From: Paenibacillus massiliensis 2301065 = DSM 16942
Lineage (GTDB): Bacteria > Bacillota > Bacilli > Paenibacillales > Paenibacillaceae
Direction of reading: 5' to 3'
DNA: 64,000 bases
Assembly: GCF_000377505.1 (NCBI RefSeq)
Contig: NZ_KB898187.1
Span: 489,196 to 553,195, forward strand
A model generated the notes under the pieces. That model saw only the letters and a program-made list of their open reading frames with translations. It had not been told where the DNA came from and did no database searches. Position numbers and translations under genes: made by a program. Within the stretch, counting starts at the first letter, position 1. The number at the start of each line of letters is the position of its first letter. Positions 38,237 to 46,500 of the stretch are shown in pieces.

Positions 38237-39511
38237 ATGTTGTATAGACGAGTTGGTAAAATAGCAGCTGCCTCAATTCTTGCCTTGTCCTTGCTTGGCA
38301 CTACATCATCGTTCAGTGATGTACATGCCGATCCAGGGATTACCGTCATGCTGGACAATGTACCATTACAATTTGATGCAGCTCCACGGATCGAACAAGG
38401 AGTTACCTATGTACCGTTTCGCTCTATAGGCGAAGCTCTTGGCATCCAGATCGCCTGGGACAGCAAGGCACAGACCGTGAAGGCGGTCGGATTGGTTAAC
38501 GGACAGACGACAGAGGTCCTGCTGCAGATCGGCAGTAGCACAGCTACTGTGAATGGGAATACAGTCAAGCTAACAGCAGCACCAGTCCAAAGGGACGGAC
38601 GACTACTCATCCCTCTTAGCTCCTTCAGCAGCCAATTCGGTGTGAACGTAAGCTGGAACCAACAGACCCGAACTGTCTCTCTCGTATCGCCACAGCGCGC
38701 GATGCATCTGAGAGCCTTCTATGCGTTGCAATCCTTTCAAGAAAGAGAGCTGGTAGCTTCTATGAATTCAGTCGCTTTTGGCTGGAGTCGTATTAATCGA
38801 AATGGGCAGTTTACTTTAGAAGGGGAAGAATATCGGCTGCCTGCCGCAGCTGGTGATGTGACACCTCAAGCCCTTGTAGCCGATGCTGCTTCCAGAAGCA
38901 TACAGCCATATCTCATGGTCTACGCTCTGGACGGAAACGGTGAATTGACGAAAATGCTAAGTGACAGCAGTGCTCGTCAGCAATCCATTAACGGTATATC
39001 AGCTGCCGTGGCTGAGAATGGGTTTGGCGGGGTTGTGCTTGATTTTGAAGGCTTGGGCTTCAAGCTGGACGCTATGCAGCAGCAGAAGCTGCTTAACGAT
39101 TATGTGCAGCAGTTACGTGCCGCGCTGCCCGCAGACATCTCTCTATCACTCGCCGTACCTCCGCTTAATAGTGCGTATAAAGGCTATGATTATAAGACTC
39201 TAGCTACTATTGCAGATGATATCATCATAATGGCTTATCAGTATAATCCTGCAGGAACCAAGGCACAGGTCCCGGAGCCTAACAGTCTTGTGGATAAAGC
39301 CATTCAACTGGCGCTGGATGCCGGGGTTCCGAAGTCGAAGCTTCTATTAGGCATTAGCCTGAGCAGCGAGACTCCCTCTTCGATAGATGATAAGCTTGGT
39401 CTCGCCAAGCGTTATGATCTGAAGGGTGCAGCCTTCTGGCGGCTGGGATTATTCCGGGCGTATGATACGCCTATGGAGGATGCAGTACATGCTTCGGTTA
39501 TAAAAGAGTGA
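38237..39511 (+). CDS. Secreted copper-amine-oxidase-N domain / GH18-like protein
   Basis: 424 residues with a signal peptide (KIAAASILALSLLGTTSSFS, cut about residue 31). Two stalk domains of the copper amine oxidase N type follow (VMLDNVPLQFDAAPRIEQG, VTYVPFRSIGEALG; then LLIPLSSFSSQFGVNVSW), up to about 150. The rest is a GH18-type barrel, as in spore-cortex proteins such as YaaH/SleL, with the catalytic-site segment GGVVLDFEGL and AYQYNP. The DxE core (DFE) is kept, so a glycosidase acting on peptidoglycan or chitin-like glycan is likely. GGGAGAG is 8 bases before the ATG at 38237. Monocistronic, with a terminator after it. Confidence 0.88.
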   Translation: MLYRRVGKIAAASILALSLLGTTSSFSDVHADPGITVMLDNVPLQFDAAPRIEQGVTYVPFRSIGEALGIQIAWDSKAQTVKAVGLVNGQTTEVLLQIGSSTATVNGNTVKLTAAPVQRDGRLLIPLSSFSSQFGVNVSWNQQTRTVSLVSPQRAMHLRAFYALQSFQERELVASMNSVAFGWSRINRNGQFTLEGEEYRLPAAAGDVTPQALVADAASRSIQPYLMVYALDGNGELTKMLSDSSARQQSINGISAAVAENGFGGVVLDFEGLGFKLDAMQQQKLLNDYVQQLRAALPADISLSLAVPPLNSAYKGYDYKTLATIADDIIIMAYQYNPAGTKAQVPEPNSLVDKAIQLALDAGVPKSKLLLGISLSSETPSSIDDKLGLAKRYDLKGAAFWRLGLFRAYDTPMEDAVHASVIKE

Positions 39512-39547
39512 TCTGCAAGGAGAATTGAATAGATTCACATATTGTGC

Positions 39548-39590
39548 AAAAAAAAAAAGCGGGTGCTCAAGTAGAGCATCCGCTTTTTTT
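39548..39590. terminator. Bidirectional terminator between GH18-like gene and PKS/NRPS cluster
   Basis: GCGGGTGCTC / GAGCATCCGC stem with a five-base loop, A-run before and T7 after. Ends both the GH18-like gene (+) and the biosynthetic cluster (-). Confidence 0.9.
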
Positions 39591-39660
39591 ACCAATGAAC
39601 TATTCTCGCTACTAGATGAAGCTATAACTGGTAATACTCTGTTCAAAACCTTGGGATGGC

Positions 39661-40380
39661 TTAACCGGAATGAGCAGTAATTTGGCTGCAGGCAATCTCA
39701 TTTATGATACCCATCATCGCCTTGTAGTGTTCATGTATGAAAAAATGCCCTCCGTCAAACTTTAGTATGGAGCAGCTTCCATTGGTCAGGTGCCTCCAGC
39801 CTTCAAGGGATTCATCCTCAATGTCATCGTCTCTCCCGCTCATTACCGTCAGATTGCAGTCCAATCTGTAGTCGCGTTGTGGACATATGTACTCTTCAAC
39901 CATTTTATAATCCGTTCTCAAGATAGGCTTGAAAAAGTCGAACAACTCCTTATTATCCAGCAGACCTAGCGGCGTACCTCCCAGTCGCGCAATCTCAGCC
40001 TTGAATTCATCGTCGGAGAGGAGGTGCACCTTCCGTGAGGATTCAGAAAGATGAGGTGCCTGTCTGCCTGAGACAAATAGGTGTGCAGGCTCAATACCAT
40101 AACGCTGTTTAAGAGAATGACTAGCTTCGTATGCCAGCATGCTACCCATGCTATGCCCGTATAGCATAAATGGCTGCTGCAGTTGTGACACCATCTGATG
40201 GCAAATATCCTCTATTGCTTCCGTCAGAGACGAATACAATGGCTCTTGCATTCTCTTGCCTCGACCTGCAAGTTCTATGGGGACAAGGAGAATGGAAGAG
40301 TCAAGCGCATGCCGCCATTTGTGATACACGGTAGCAGACCCTCCTGCATACGGCAGACAGTACAAAGTCATTTTCTTCAT
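39661..40380 (-). CDS. Type II thioesterase (GrsT/SrfA-D like)
   Basis: An alpha/beta hydrolase that removes wrong acyl groups from PKS/NRPS carrier proteins. 239 residues; nucleophile Ser77 in GHSMG, oxyanion-side LPYAGGSA near the N-terminus, and catalytic His in GGHFF near residue 215; Asp in GRDDD. It overlaps the previous gene by four bases (ATGA), so the two are translationally coupled. Last gene of the biosynthetic cluster. Confidence 0.93.
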   Translation of the reverse strand: MKKMTLYCLPYAGGSATVYHKWRHALDSSILLVPIELAGRGKRMQEPLYSSLTEAIEDICHQMVSQLQQPFMLYGHSMGSMLAYEASHSLKQRYGIEPAHLFVSGRQAPHLSESSRKVHLLSDDEFKAEIARLGGTPLGLLDNKELFDFFKPILRTDYKMVEEYICPQRDYRLDCNLTVMSGRDDDIEDESLEGWRHLTNGSCSILKFDGGHFFIHEHYKAMMGIINEIACSQITAHSG

Positions 40381-41120
40381 TTGACTACTTGTCCTTCCAG
40401 TTGTGCCTCACGCTTCTTCTTCGTCGTGCGCCCTTTCTTCTGAAGCTGGTTCTTAATGCGCATAGACTTATTGAGATGGATAAAATTGTGCCGAGTAGCT
40501 GGCCCAAGAAGTAGGCCAACCAGCTTTTTATTCTTCCAATAATCCAACAGCCACTCTCCATCTGCCATGAGTGCTTGTTCGTCCCGAATTCTCTGTAATC
40601 GGGCTGCCTTTACCTTCTGGCGAAGCAATTGTGGGCTCATCACGGCCACAATATCACGGGTTCGTTTGCCTACAGCCTGGCGGTAGCGAAACAACGAGCC
40701 CATGTCCAGTGCTGCGCTCAATTCACCTACCTCTTTCATCTTCATCCCATTACCCGTATCCACAAATGGAATATGAAGTGCTGACAACCATTTTCCTTCC
40801 ATCATCACCTGATCACTATCTGCTACCAAAATACTCAGGGTTATATCTTCAATTCTGGTGCAATGCCACATATGCCAGGCTATGGAGTTGGCTGTACCTG
40901 TCGTTTGTGTTGGGTACGTTCGGAAGGTAGATTCCTGCATATGTGCCAACAGCAAATCCTCATAATTCAAATCTACAGTAGCATCTACCCCTGAGGAGTG
41001 CAGTCGCCCGTGCTGTTTCATGAATAACTCTATTGCTGCTTCATGTTCCTCGGGTCTTGCCATCATGTTAGTCAGCACCTTGTGCTGTTCGTTCCATGCC
41101 TTGCGCTGTGACAAATCCAT
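40377..41120 (-). CDS. DinB-like helical protein in the biosynthetic cluster
   Basis: 247 residues resembling the DinB/YfiT four-helix family, metal-binding and often thiol-transferases. IAWHMWHCTRIEDI (about 83-96) and RHNFIHLNKSMRIKN (about 212-226) carry the spaced histidines that would bind metal. A basic tail (KKKREAQLEGQVVK) follows. It sits between loaP and the thioesterase, so it probably belongs to the pathway, perhaps for tailoring or resistance; I cannot say which. Confidence 0.75.
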   Translation of the reverse strand: MDLSQRKAWNEQHKVLTNMMARPEEHEAAIELFMKQHGRLHSSGVDATVDLNYEDLLLAHMQESTFRTYPTQTTGTANSIAWHMWHCTRIEDITLSILVADSDQVMMEGKWLSALHIPFVDTGNGMKMKEVGELSAALDMGSLFRYRQAVGKRTRDIVAVMSPQLLRQKVKAARLQRIRDEQALMADGEWLLDYWKNKKLVGLLLGPATRHNFIHLNKSMRIKNQLQKKGRTTKKKREAQLEGQVVK

Positions 41121-41135
41121 CTCGATTCCTCCGTT

Positions 41136-41666
41136 CTAATTAATAACGGCCAATATGTTAACTCCAAGATCAATACATCTCGGTTCACCCATAAAATCAA
41201 TTTCCAGCTTCACTCTGCGCTTACGAAGATCAACACGACGAATCATTGCTTCTTGCCCCTTCAGTGGCCCCGAGATGACACGAACCTTGGCATTCACTTT
41301 CATAATATCCGAATATGTAATGCACTCCTGGTCATTCAGTAAGTTTAGCATCCACTCCATTTCCTCATTCGCAATACTGGAAAAACAGTCAAAGCTTTGA
41401 TCCTTCTTGTGATCACCGCTGCATACCATGTAATGAATATTCGGTACAGCGCGTAAGGTGTAATAGATTTCCGGGGTAATATGGGTATTAACAAAAATGT
41501 ATCCAGGGAACAACAATTTCATAGTATCTCTAAAAATTCCCTGCTTGCGTTCGGGGATCATTTTTTTGGGCACAATGCACTTCAGCAGATTGGCACTCAG
41601 GTATTTATGCAACAGATTCATTACCGTTTCTTCTTCACCGGTCTTGACACATAAAGCATACCACAT
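41136..41666 (-). CDS. loaP: NusG paralogue, LoaP-type processive antitermination factor
   Basis: About 176 residues with the NusG N-terminal domain (MWYALCVKTGEEE, KLLFPGYIFV, YTLRAVPNIHYMV) and a C-terminal KOW domain (KVNAKVRVISGPLKGQEAMIRRVDLRKRRVKLEI, in short blocks). LoaP proteins prevent premature termination in long polyketide/NRPS operons of Firmicutes. Its neighbourhood, a long trans-AT cluster, is exactly the expected one, although known loaP genes usually lie upstream of the target operon rather than near its 3' end as here. ATG at 41666 follows TTGGAGGA by 6 bases. That ribosome binding site is inside one arm of a long inverted repeat. Confidence 0.85.
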   Translation of the reverse strand: MWYALCVKTGEEETVMNLLHKYLSANLLKCIVPKKMIPERKQGIFRDTMKLLFPGYIFVNTHITPEIYYTLRAVPNIHYMVCSGDHKKDQSFDCFSSIANEEMEWMLNLLNDQECITYSDIMKVNAKVRVISGPLKGQEAMIRRVDLRKRRVKLEIDFMGEPRCIDLGVNILAVIN

Positions 41667-41672
41667 GAGCAC

Positions 41673-41782
41673 TCCTCCAACGGAATTATTTAGTTTTTTT
41701 CACAAATTATAGACGTATAAAGTGCGAGATGCAGCGAAAATCGTCATACCTTGTGAAAAAAAACGCTATCTCTGTTGGAGGA
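41673..41782. repeat. Long inverted repeat overlapping the loaP ribosome binding site
   Basis: Arms 41673-41705 and 41751-41782 match over about 32 bases with a few mismatches (TCCTCCAAC ... TTTTTTTCACAA on each side), around a 45-base loop containing TATAAT on the minus strand. In an RNA read through from the upstream gene, the arm with TCCTCCAAC would pair with the loaP ribosome binding site (GTTGGAGGA). An RNA starting at the loop would lack one arm and leave it free. This could be an attenuator or a miniature element. Confidence 0.75.
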
Positions 41783-41801
41783 TCTCTTCACATGGAATCT
41801 G

Positions 41802-42683
41802 TTATTTTATGATGGGAATCCATACCTGGCTGACATAGCCATCAGATCCTGCATGATATTCCTCTAGCTCTGGCAAGCCAGCATGCTGGTAGTCCGTAGC
41901 TTGGAAAAATTCTGGAACCCGTTTCCATAGACCCTGGATATCATCCAGCTCCTGCATGCTGTTGCACTGCTTGGAGAAGACCACCCAGGTACTAGAGGGG
42001 ATTTCCAGTACCTCCCACTCCTTCTTCTCTTCATCGGACAGCGACTCACTACGTTCAGCTGCGATCATATACCGAAAGGATGCTCCGTCAGGCTGGTAGT
42101 CATAAATGACACCGGTAAGTAGCCTGGCTCCTGATTCATTCTCAGGACCGTAACCTGCCGTTTCTCTCAATCGATCCTTACTGCCATTCTCACAGAACTG
42201 ACTCCAAAACGCCGGAACTGCACTTTGCGTGTTAGCCATCTCAATCTGCCTTGTTTGTCCAATTAGTGTTAACCGTTCCCGATCTACAATTTGATAATCC
42301 ATCTCTTCTTCTCCCTTCAAGATCAGATAGAATGAGAGGCGCGGGTAAGCCTTCAAAGAAACCCCCCGCTCTCTTGCGGCAGTAGGCGTCATACCATGCA
42401 GCTTCTGAAAGGCACGGCTGAAGGCATCCGGAGACTCATAGCCGTATTTCATGGCCAGGTCAATGATTTTAATATTCTGCTGTTGTATGTCCTGCGCAGC
42501 CAGTGTCATCCTTCTTCTGCGAATATATTCTGACAAGGATACGTTAGTAATAGATGAAAACATGCGTTGGAAATGAAATTCCGAGCATTGTGCTCTTTTT
42601 GCGATTTCACTCGTAACGATCTGCACAGTCATATGTTCCTCAATGTAGTCCATTGCCTGGCGCATGCGCTCAAGCCACTGCAT
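41802..42683 (-). CDS. AraC-type regulator with GyrI-like ligand domain
   Basis: 293 residues. N-terminal AraC-type double HTH (MTVQIVTSEIAKRAQCSEFHFQRMF; MKYGYESPDAFSRAFQKLHGMTP, in pieces) followed by a GyrI-like effector-binding domain (from about 127, MDYQIVDRERLTLIG onward, to VSQVWIPI). Such proteins bind small amphipathic molecules and control efflux or resistance genes. It lies between the second GyrI-like protein and loaP. The best guess is a pathway regulator responding to the product. Confidence 0.88.
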   Translation of the reverse strand: MQWLERMRQAMDYIEEHMTVQIVTSEIAKRAQCSEFHFQRMFSSITNVSLSEYIRRRRMTLAAQDIQQQNIKIIDLAMKYGYESPDAFSRAFQKLHGMTPTAARERGVSLKAYPRLSFYLILKGEEEMDYQIVDRERLTLIGQTRQIEMANTQSAVPAFWSQFCENGSKDRLRETAGYGPENESGARLLTGVIYDYQPDGASFRYMIAAERSESLSDEEKKEWEVLEIPSSTWVVFSKQCNSMQELDDIQGLWKRVPEFFQATDYQHAGLPELEEYHAGSDGYVSQVWIPIIK

Positions 42684-42722
42684 CTGGCAATCCTCTCCTT
42701 AAATAGTGTAAGGAATGTCGGG

Positions 42723-43298
42723 TTAGGCTTCCCGATTTTTTTTGCCTATAATTGCAGGCCCTTGGCCGGCGTGGACGAGCTGTTCGGGAACAGCCGGTAC
42801 TATAGGCAGACAAATCTCTATAATCGAATTCTCATCATGAGGGGACTCGCTCTGCTTGTAATAGGCATAATTATAGTTGAATGGCATTGTATAGCCGGAT
42901 TGTGGCAGCCATTGCTTGAAAATATACATATATGCTTTAAGGATATAGATAGGCTTGCCAGTATACGTGAAGATAGCGTGGTCGCCAGACGGCAACGTCT
43001 TTCCAATACAGCCATGGGGAATGTCATACAGGTCATCTACCTCTACGCCTACCATGTACATAAATTTCTCCTTCGCAGGGTCCGGAGGAGATTTGAATTC
43101 TTTTTCCGACCAGATTTCCAGTTCATACACACACGGGAATTCCGGCTTCCGCTGAATCTGAAGGGATTGATCTAAATGATAGAACATTCCCCATAATAAA
43201 GGCTCAGAGGCCCCGGTATCATGGAGGCTCACAATTGAAGTAACTCCAACCAAGCACTTCTGCTCCAGTCTTGCAATAAGTGGCTCTCTGGTAATCAT
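42723..43298 (-). CDS. GyrI-like / effector-binding domain protein
   Basis: 191 residues with the GyrI-like small-molecule-binding fold: YELEIWSEKEF, EKFMYMVGVEVDD, GDHAIFTYTGKPI and a C-terminal IIEICLPIVP. No DNA-binding domain. It overlaps the carrier-protein gene by four bases (ATGA). Stand-alone GyrI-like proteins sequester or hydrolyse small molecules; some are cyclopropanoid/thiol hydrolases, others bind drugs. A self-protection role in the cluster is plausible. Confidence 0.82.
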   Translation of the reverse strand: MITREPLIARLEQKCLVGVTSIVSLHDTGASEPLLWGMFYHLDQSLQIQRKPEFPCVYELEIWSEKEFKSPPDPAKEKFMYMVGVEVDDLYDIPHGCIGKTLPSGDHAIFTYTGKPIYILKAYMYIFKQWLPQSGYTMPFNYNYAYYKQSESPHDENSIIEICLPIVPAVPEQLVHAGQGPAIIGKKNREA

Positions 43299-43567
43299 GA
43301 CAGCCTCCCGCCTTGTGCTGGTGTCTCCTTCAGCTTGTGCTCAATGCACCGTAGTACATCCTCCAGATTGTTAAATTTCCTGATATCCAGATCCTGATCA
43401 TTGAATTCGATGCCGAACTCCTCCTCCGCAAGGACTACCAGCTTTACATATGAAATGGAATTGAATCCTAAAGCCAGCAGGTCAGCCTCGAGGTCAACAA
43501 CTGTATGCTCATGATCCAATGACATATTCAGCACCTTCAAAAAGCGTTCCCGCAGAGATATGCTCAT
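43295..43567 (-). CDS. Stand-alone acyl/peptidyl carrier protein
   Basis: 90 residues with the carrier fold; the phosphopantetheine attachment Ser is in LGFNSISYVKLV (the usual LGxDSL is here LGFNSI, with Asn for Asp). GGAGG is 8 bases before the ATG. It follows the Asn-loading NRPS and precedes the GyrI-like gene. It may carry a separately made building block. Confidence 0.9.
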   Translation of the reverse strand: MSISLRERFLKVLNMSLDHEHTVVDLEADLLALGFNSISYVKLVVLAEEEFGIEFNDQDLDIRKFNNLEDVLRCIEHKLKETPAQGGRLS

Positions 43568-43597
43568 TCCTGTCGCCTCCCCTTATTCTTTAGCAGC

Positions 43598-46500
43598 TCA
43601 TGCATGAAACAGTTCATTTAATTCGTGCTGTGACAATTCGATGGTAGCAAAATCTGACGGTGTAAATCGGGGCCGCTGCACATTCGTACAATGGCGAATA
43701 AGACGATCAAGTCTACTTATATAGCTTTGCAGCCAGACCTTCGGACCATGATTCAGGAAAGTACGATCTCTGCAGCGTATCTTCATATGGAATTTTCCTT
43801 GAACCATGTAGCTATTCATCTCGAGCATTCCTTTGTACATATTGCTCTGTGCGCAGTCATCCTCCTGAAGGGATAGCTCGGTAGTGAACCATTCATTGTC
43901 CAAGGTATCTGCGATACGCCCCAGAAAATTAAAACGAATAAACTCTCCCCGTGCAGCTGACCGATGACCCTGTATATTCCGCCCTTGCCGAATCTGCTCC
44001 TTAAGCGATTGGATCTGCTCCCGCTCAGGAAGAGAAGTTATAGTAAGCATTAGCCAATCCATGCTGGTGAACCAACCGACAGTTCGGCTGAGATCCAGCT
44101 CTGGCCACGGGGCTTGTCGGCCATGTCCCTCCACCTCTACGTCCAGCTGCTGTCTGCCAGTTAGGTCATTGACAGTCAGCGCCAACGCAATGAGCAGAAT
44201 ATCCTCAGTATGCGTATGATAGGCAAAGTTCATGGACGATAACATGTACGGATCCAATGACCGTGTCAATTCGCCTGTCGCATGAAATACGTTATTTTCC
44301 AATTTCGCCGAACTTGAATTAAATTCCTCCTCATACTCCAAAATGGATACTGAAGAATGCAATTTATTATTGTGCAAAGCCACGGCCCATTCCTGATAGG
44401 AATGTGTTTTGGCCGGAAGCTGCATAGGCAATCCGTTCGAAAGCTGTTGCAGCAGCAACTGGACATCCTCCAGCAAAATACGCCACGATACAGCGTCTAC
44501 AGTGAGATGATGGGCGGATACCAGCAGTCGCAGCTCTCTCGGTTGCAGCAAAAAGAAACATCCTCTGATCAACAAACTATCGGTAAGCTCAAATCCGGAC
44601 TTCATGGCTGAAGCGATTCGATTCATCTCAGATTGCTGTGCTGCCCGGCTCAGGCCAAGCAAATTTACCTGTTCAATGATGCCAGTAGCCGCCAGATGTT
44701 TTTCGTTATAAAATAAGGTGCCACGAGAGAGATTGTAATTGATTCGCAAGGCATCATGATGTTGTACAAGCTTTAGCCAAACAGCCTCCAATTGTGTTGT
44801 GGTTACCGGCTTCTTGAAATGCAGGAGCACAGACTGGTTATAATGTTCCGGATTGGGAAGAGACTGAGCAAAGAACCAGACACTCATTGGTGTCGGCTTA
44901 ATATCCCCTGTGCGTGGCTGCTGACCAATATGTTCAGCTTGTGTCCTGGTCATGTACCTAGCCAAATCTCGCAGATGCGGATGCTGCAATATATCTGATG
45001 TATGGAGACCGTACCCTCTGTCTCTGACGGCAGCGGTTACCTGGATAGCGATGATCGAGTCCCCGCCAAGTGCATAAAAATCGTCCTCCAATTGAATGGA
45101 ATCCTGACGCATAATATCTCTCATACCTGCAAGCAAGGCTTGTTCCTCCGGAGTGAGGTTATTCCCGTTCCCGGGCAACAGTGGCTGAAGATCTCCCAAT
45201 TCAGGAAGTGGCAGGGCTTCTAAGGAGAGTTTTCCGTTTAATGTAAGTGGCATTTGGTCTACTGTGATTATAAATGAAGGAATCATATACTCAGGCAGCT
45301 CCATACGCAGACAGTCCTGAAGCTCAGGCGGCGTCAGTGAATCCCCATGATGATCAGCCTGCCGCACGATATACGCGCAGAGCACCTCACGTTCCTGTCC
45401 TGATATATTCCGCAAGACAACGACTGCTTGACGAATCTCAGGCTGCTGAAGCAGGTGCCGCTCAATTTCAGCCGGCTCAACTCGATGTCCCCTGACCTTA
45501 AGCTGGCGGTCTGCCCTGCCGCAATACATAAGGAGCAGTTCTTGTGACTGTACGCAGCTAGTATCATCATTTCCAGCCATTGCAGGAGTTAAGTACATTC
45601 CCACATCTCCAGTCGCATACATTACCGTACCTTGCCTAAAAGGATTAGCGATAAATGCAGTATAAGTCAGCTCCGGTTGATGCAGGTATCCTCTGGCAAC
45701 TCCCTCACCTGCAATATAGATTTGTCCCTTCACTCCTGTTGGAACCGGATGCAGGTGCCGATCGAGTACATAGATCTGCATCCCCCTTGCAGGAGTGCCA
45801 ATAGGCACCGTCGTAAGCGGACATGTCGGATCATAGCGATGAATCATGCAGCCGACGGTCGCCTCTGTAGGTCCATATTCATTGAAAATGTGAACCTGCT
45901 CCAGCCATTCTTTTCCTAATGACTCGCATAAAGCACTTGGTAGGGCTTCGCCGCCGACAATCAGCGTTCTTAGTCTCCCTGGGCCGTTCTGGACATGACG
46001 CAGTAAAGCTAAATGGGATGGCGTCAGCTTGAGAACTGTTGCCTCGCCTGATTGGACGACCCGATACAGCACGAAGTCAGCATCTGCCTCATAAGGATCG
46101 TAGATGTCAATCTGGTGCCCGGCAATCAAGGGAGTGAATATAGATGTAACCGTCAGATCGAAGGCAATCGAAGTATACAGAGCGAAGACTTCCTCTTCTT
46201 CGGTGGTGTATGTATCATTAGCCCATTCGATATAATTAAGCAACGAACGATGCTCGATCATAACCCCTTTCGGCTGTCCTGTGGAGCCGGACGTGTACAT
46301 GATATACGCAAGATCGCTCTCGTCTGGATATGCCTCTGGAGCCGCCGAACTCTCAGTACGGAATGTCTGATGGCTTGCAAGGTCAATTACCTGTACCGCC
46401 TCGACAGCAGCACCCGCTGCCTGGCCATGAGCACAATTCGTAAGCAACAGCTCACAGGAAGCCTCGCGCAGCATCCAGCCTAATCGTTCCAATGGAGACT

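Noticed and set aside
41673..41782. Considered as a short insertion sequence or MITE.
   Set aside because: No target-site duplication could be seen and one arm coincides with the loaP ribosome binding site; a regulatory hairpin is equally likely, so it is listed as an inverted repeat only.
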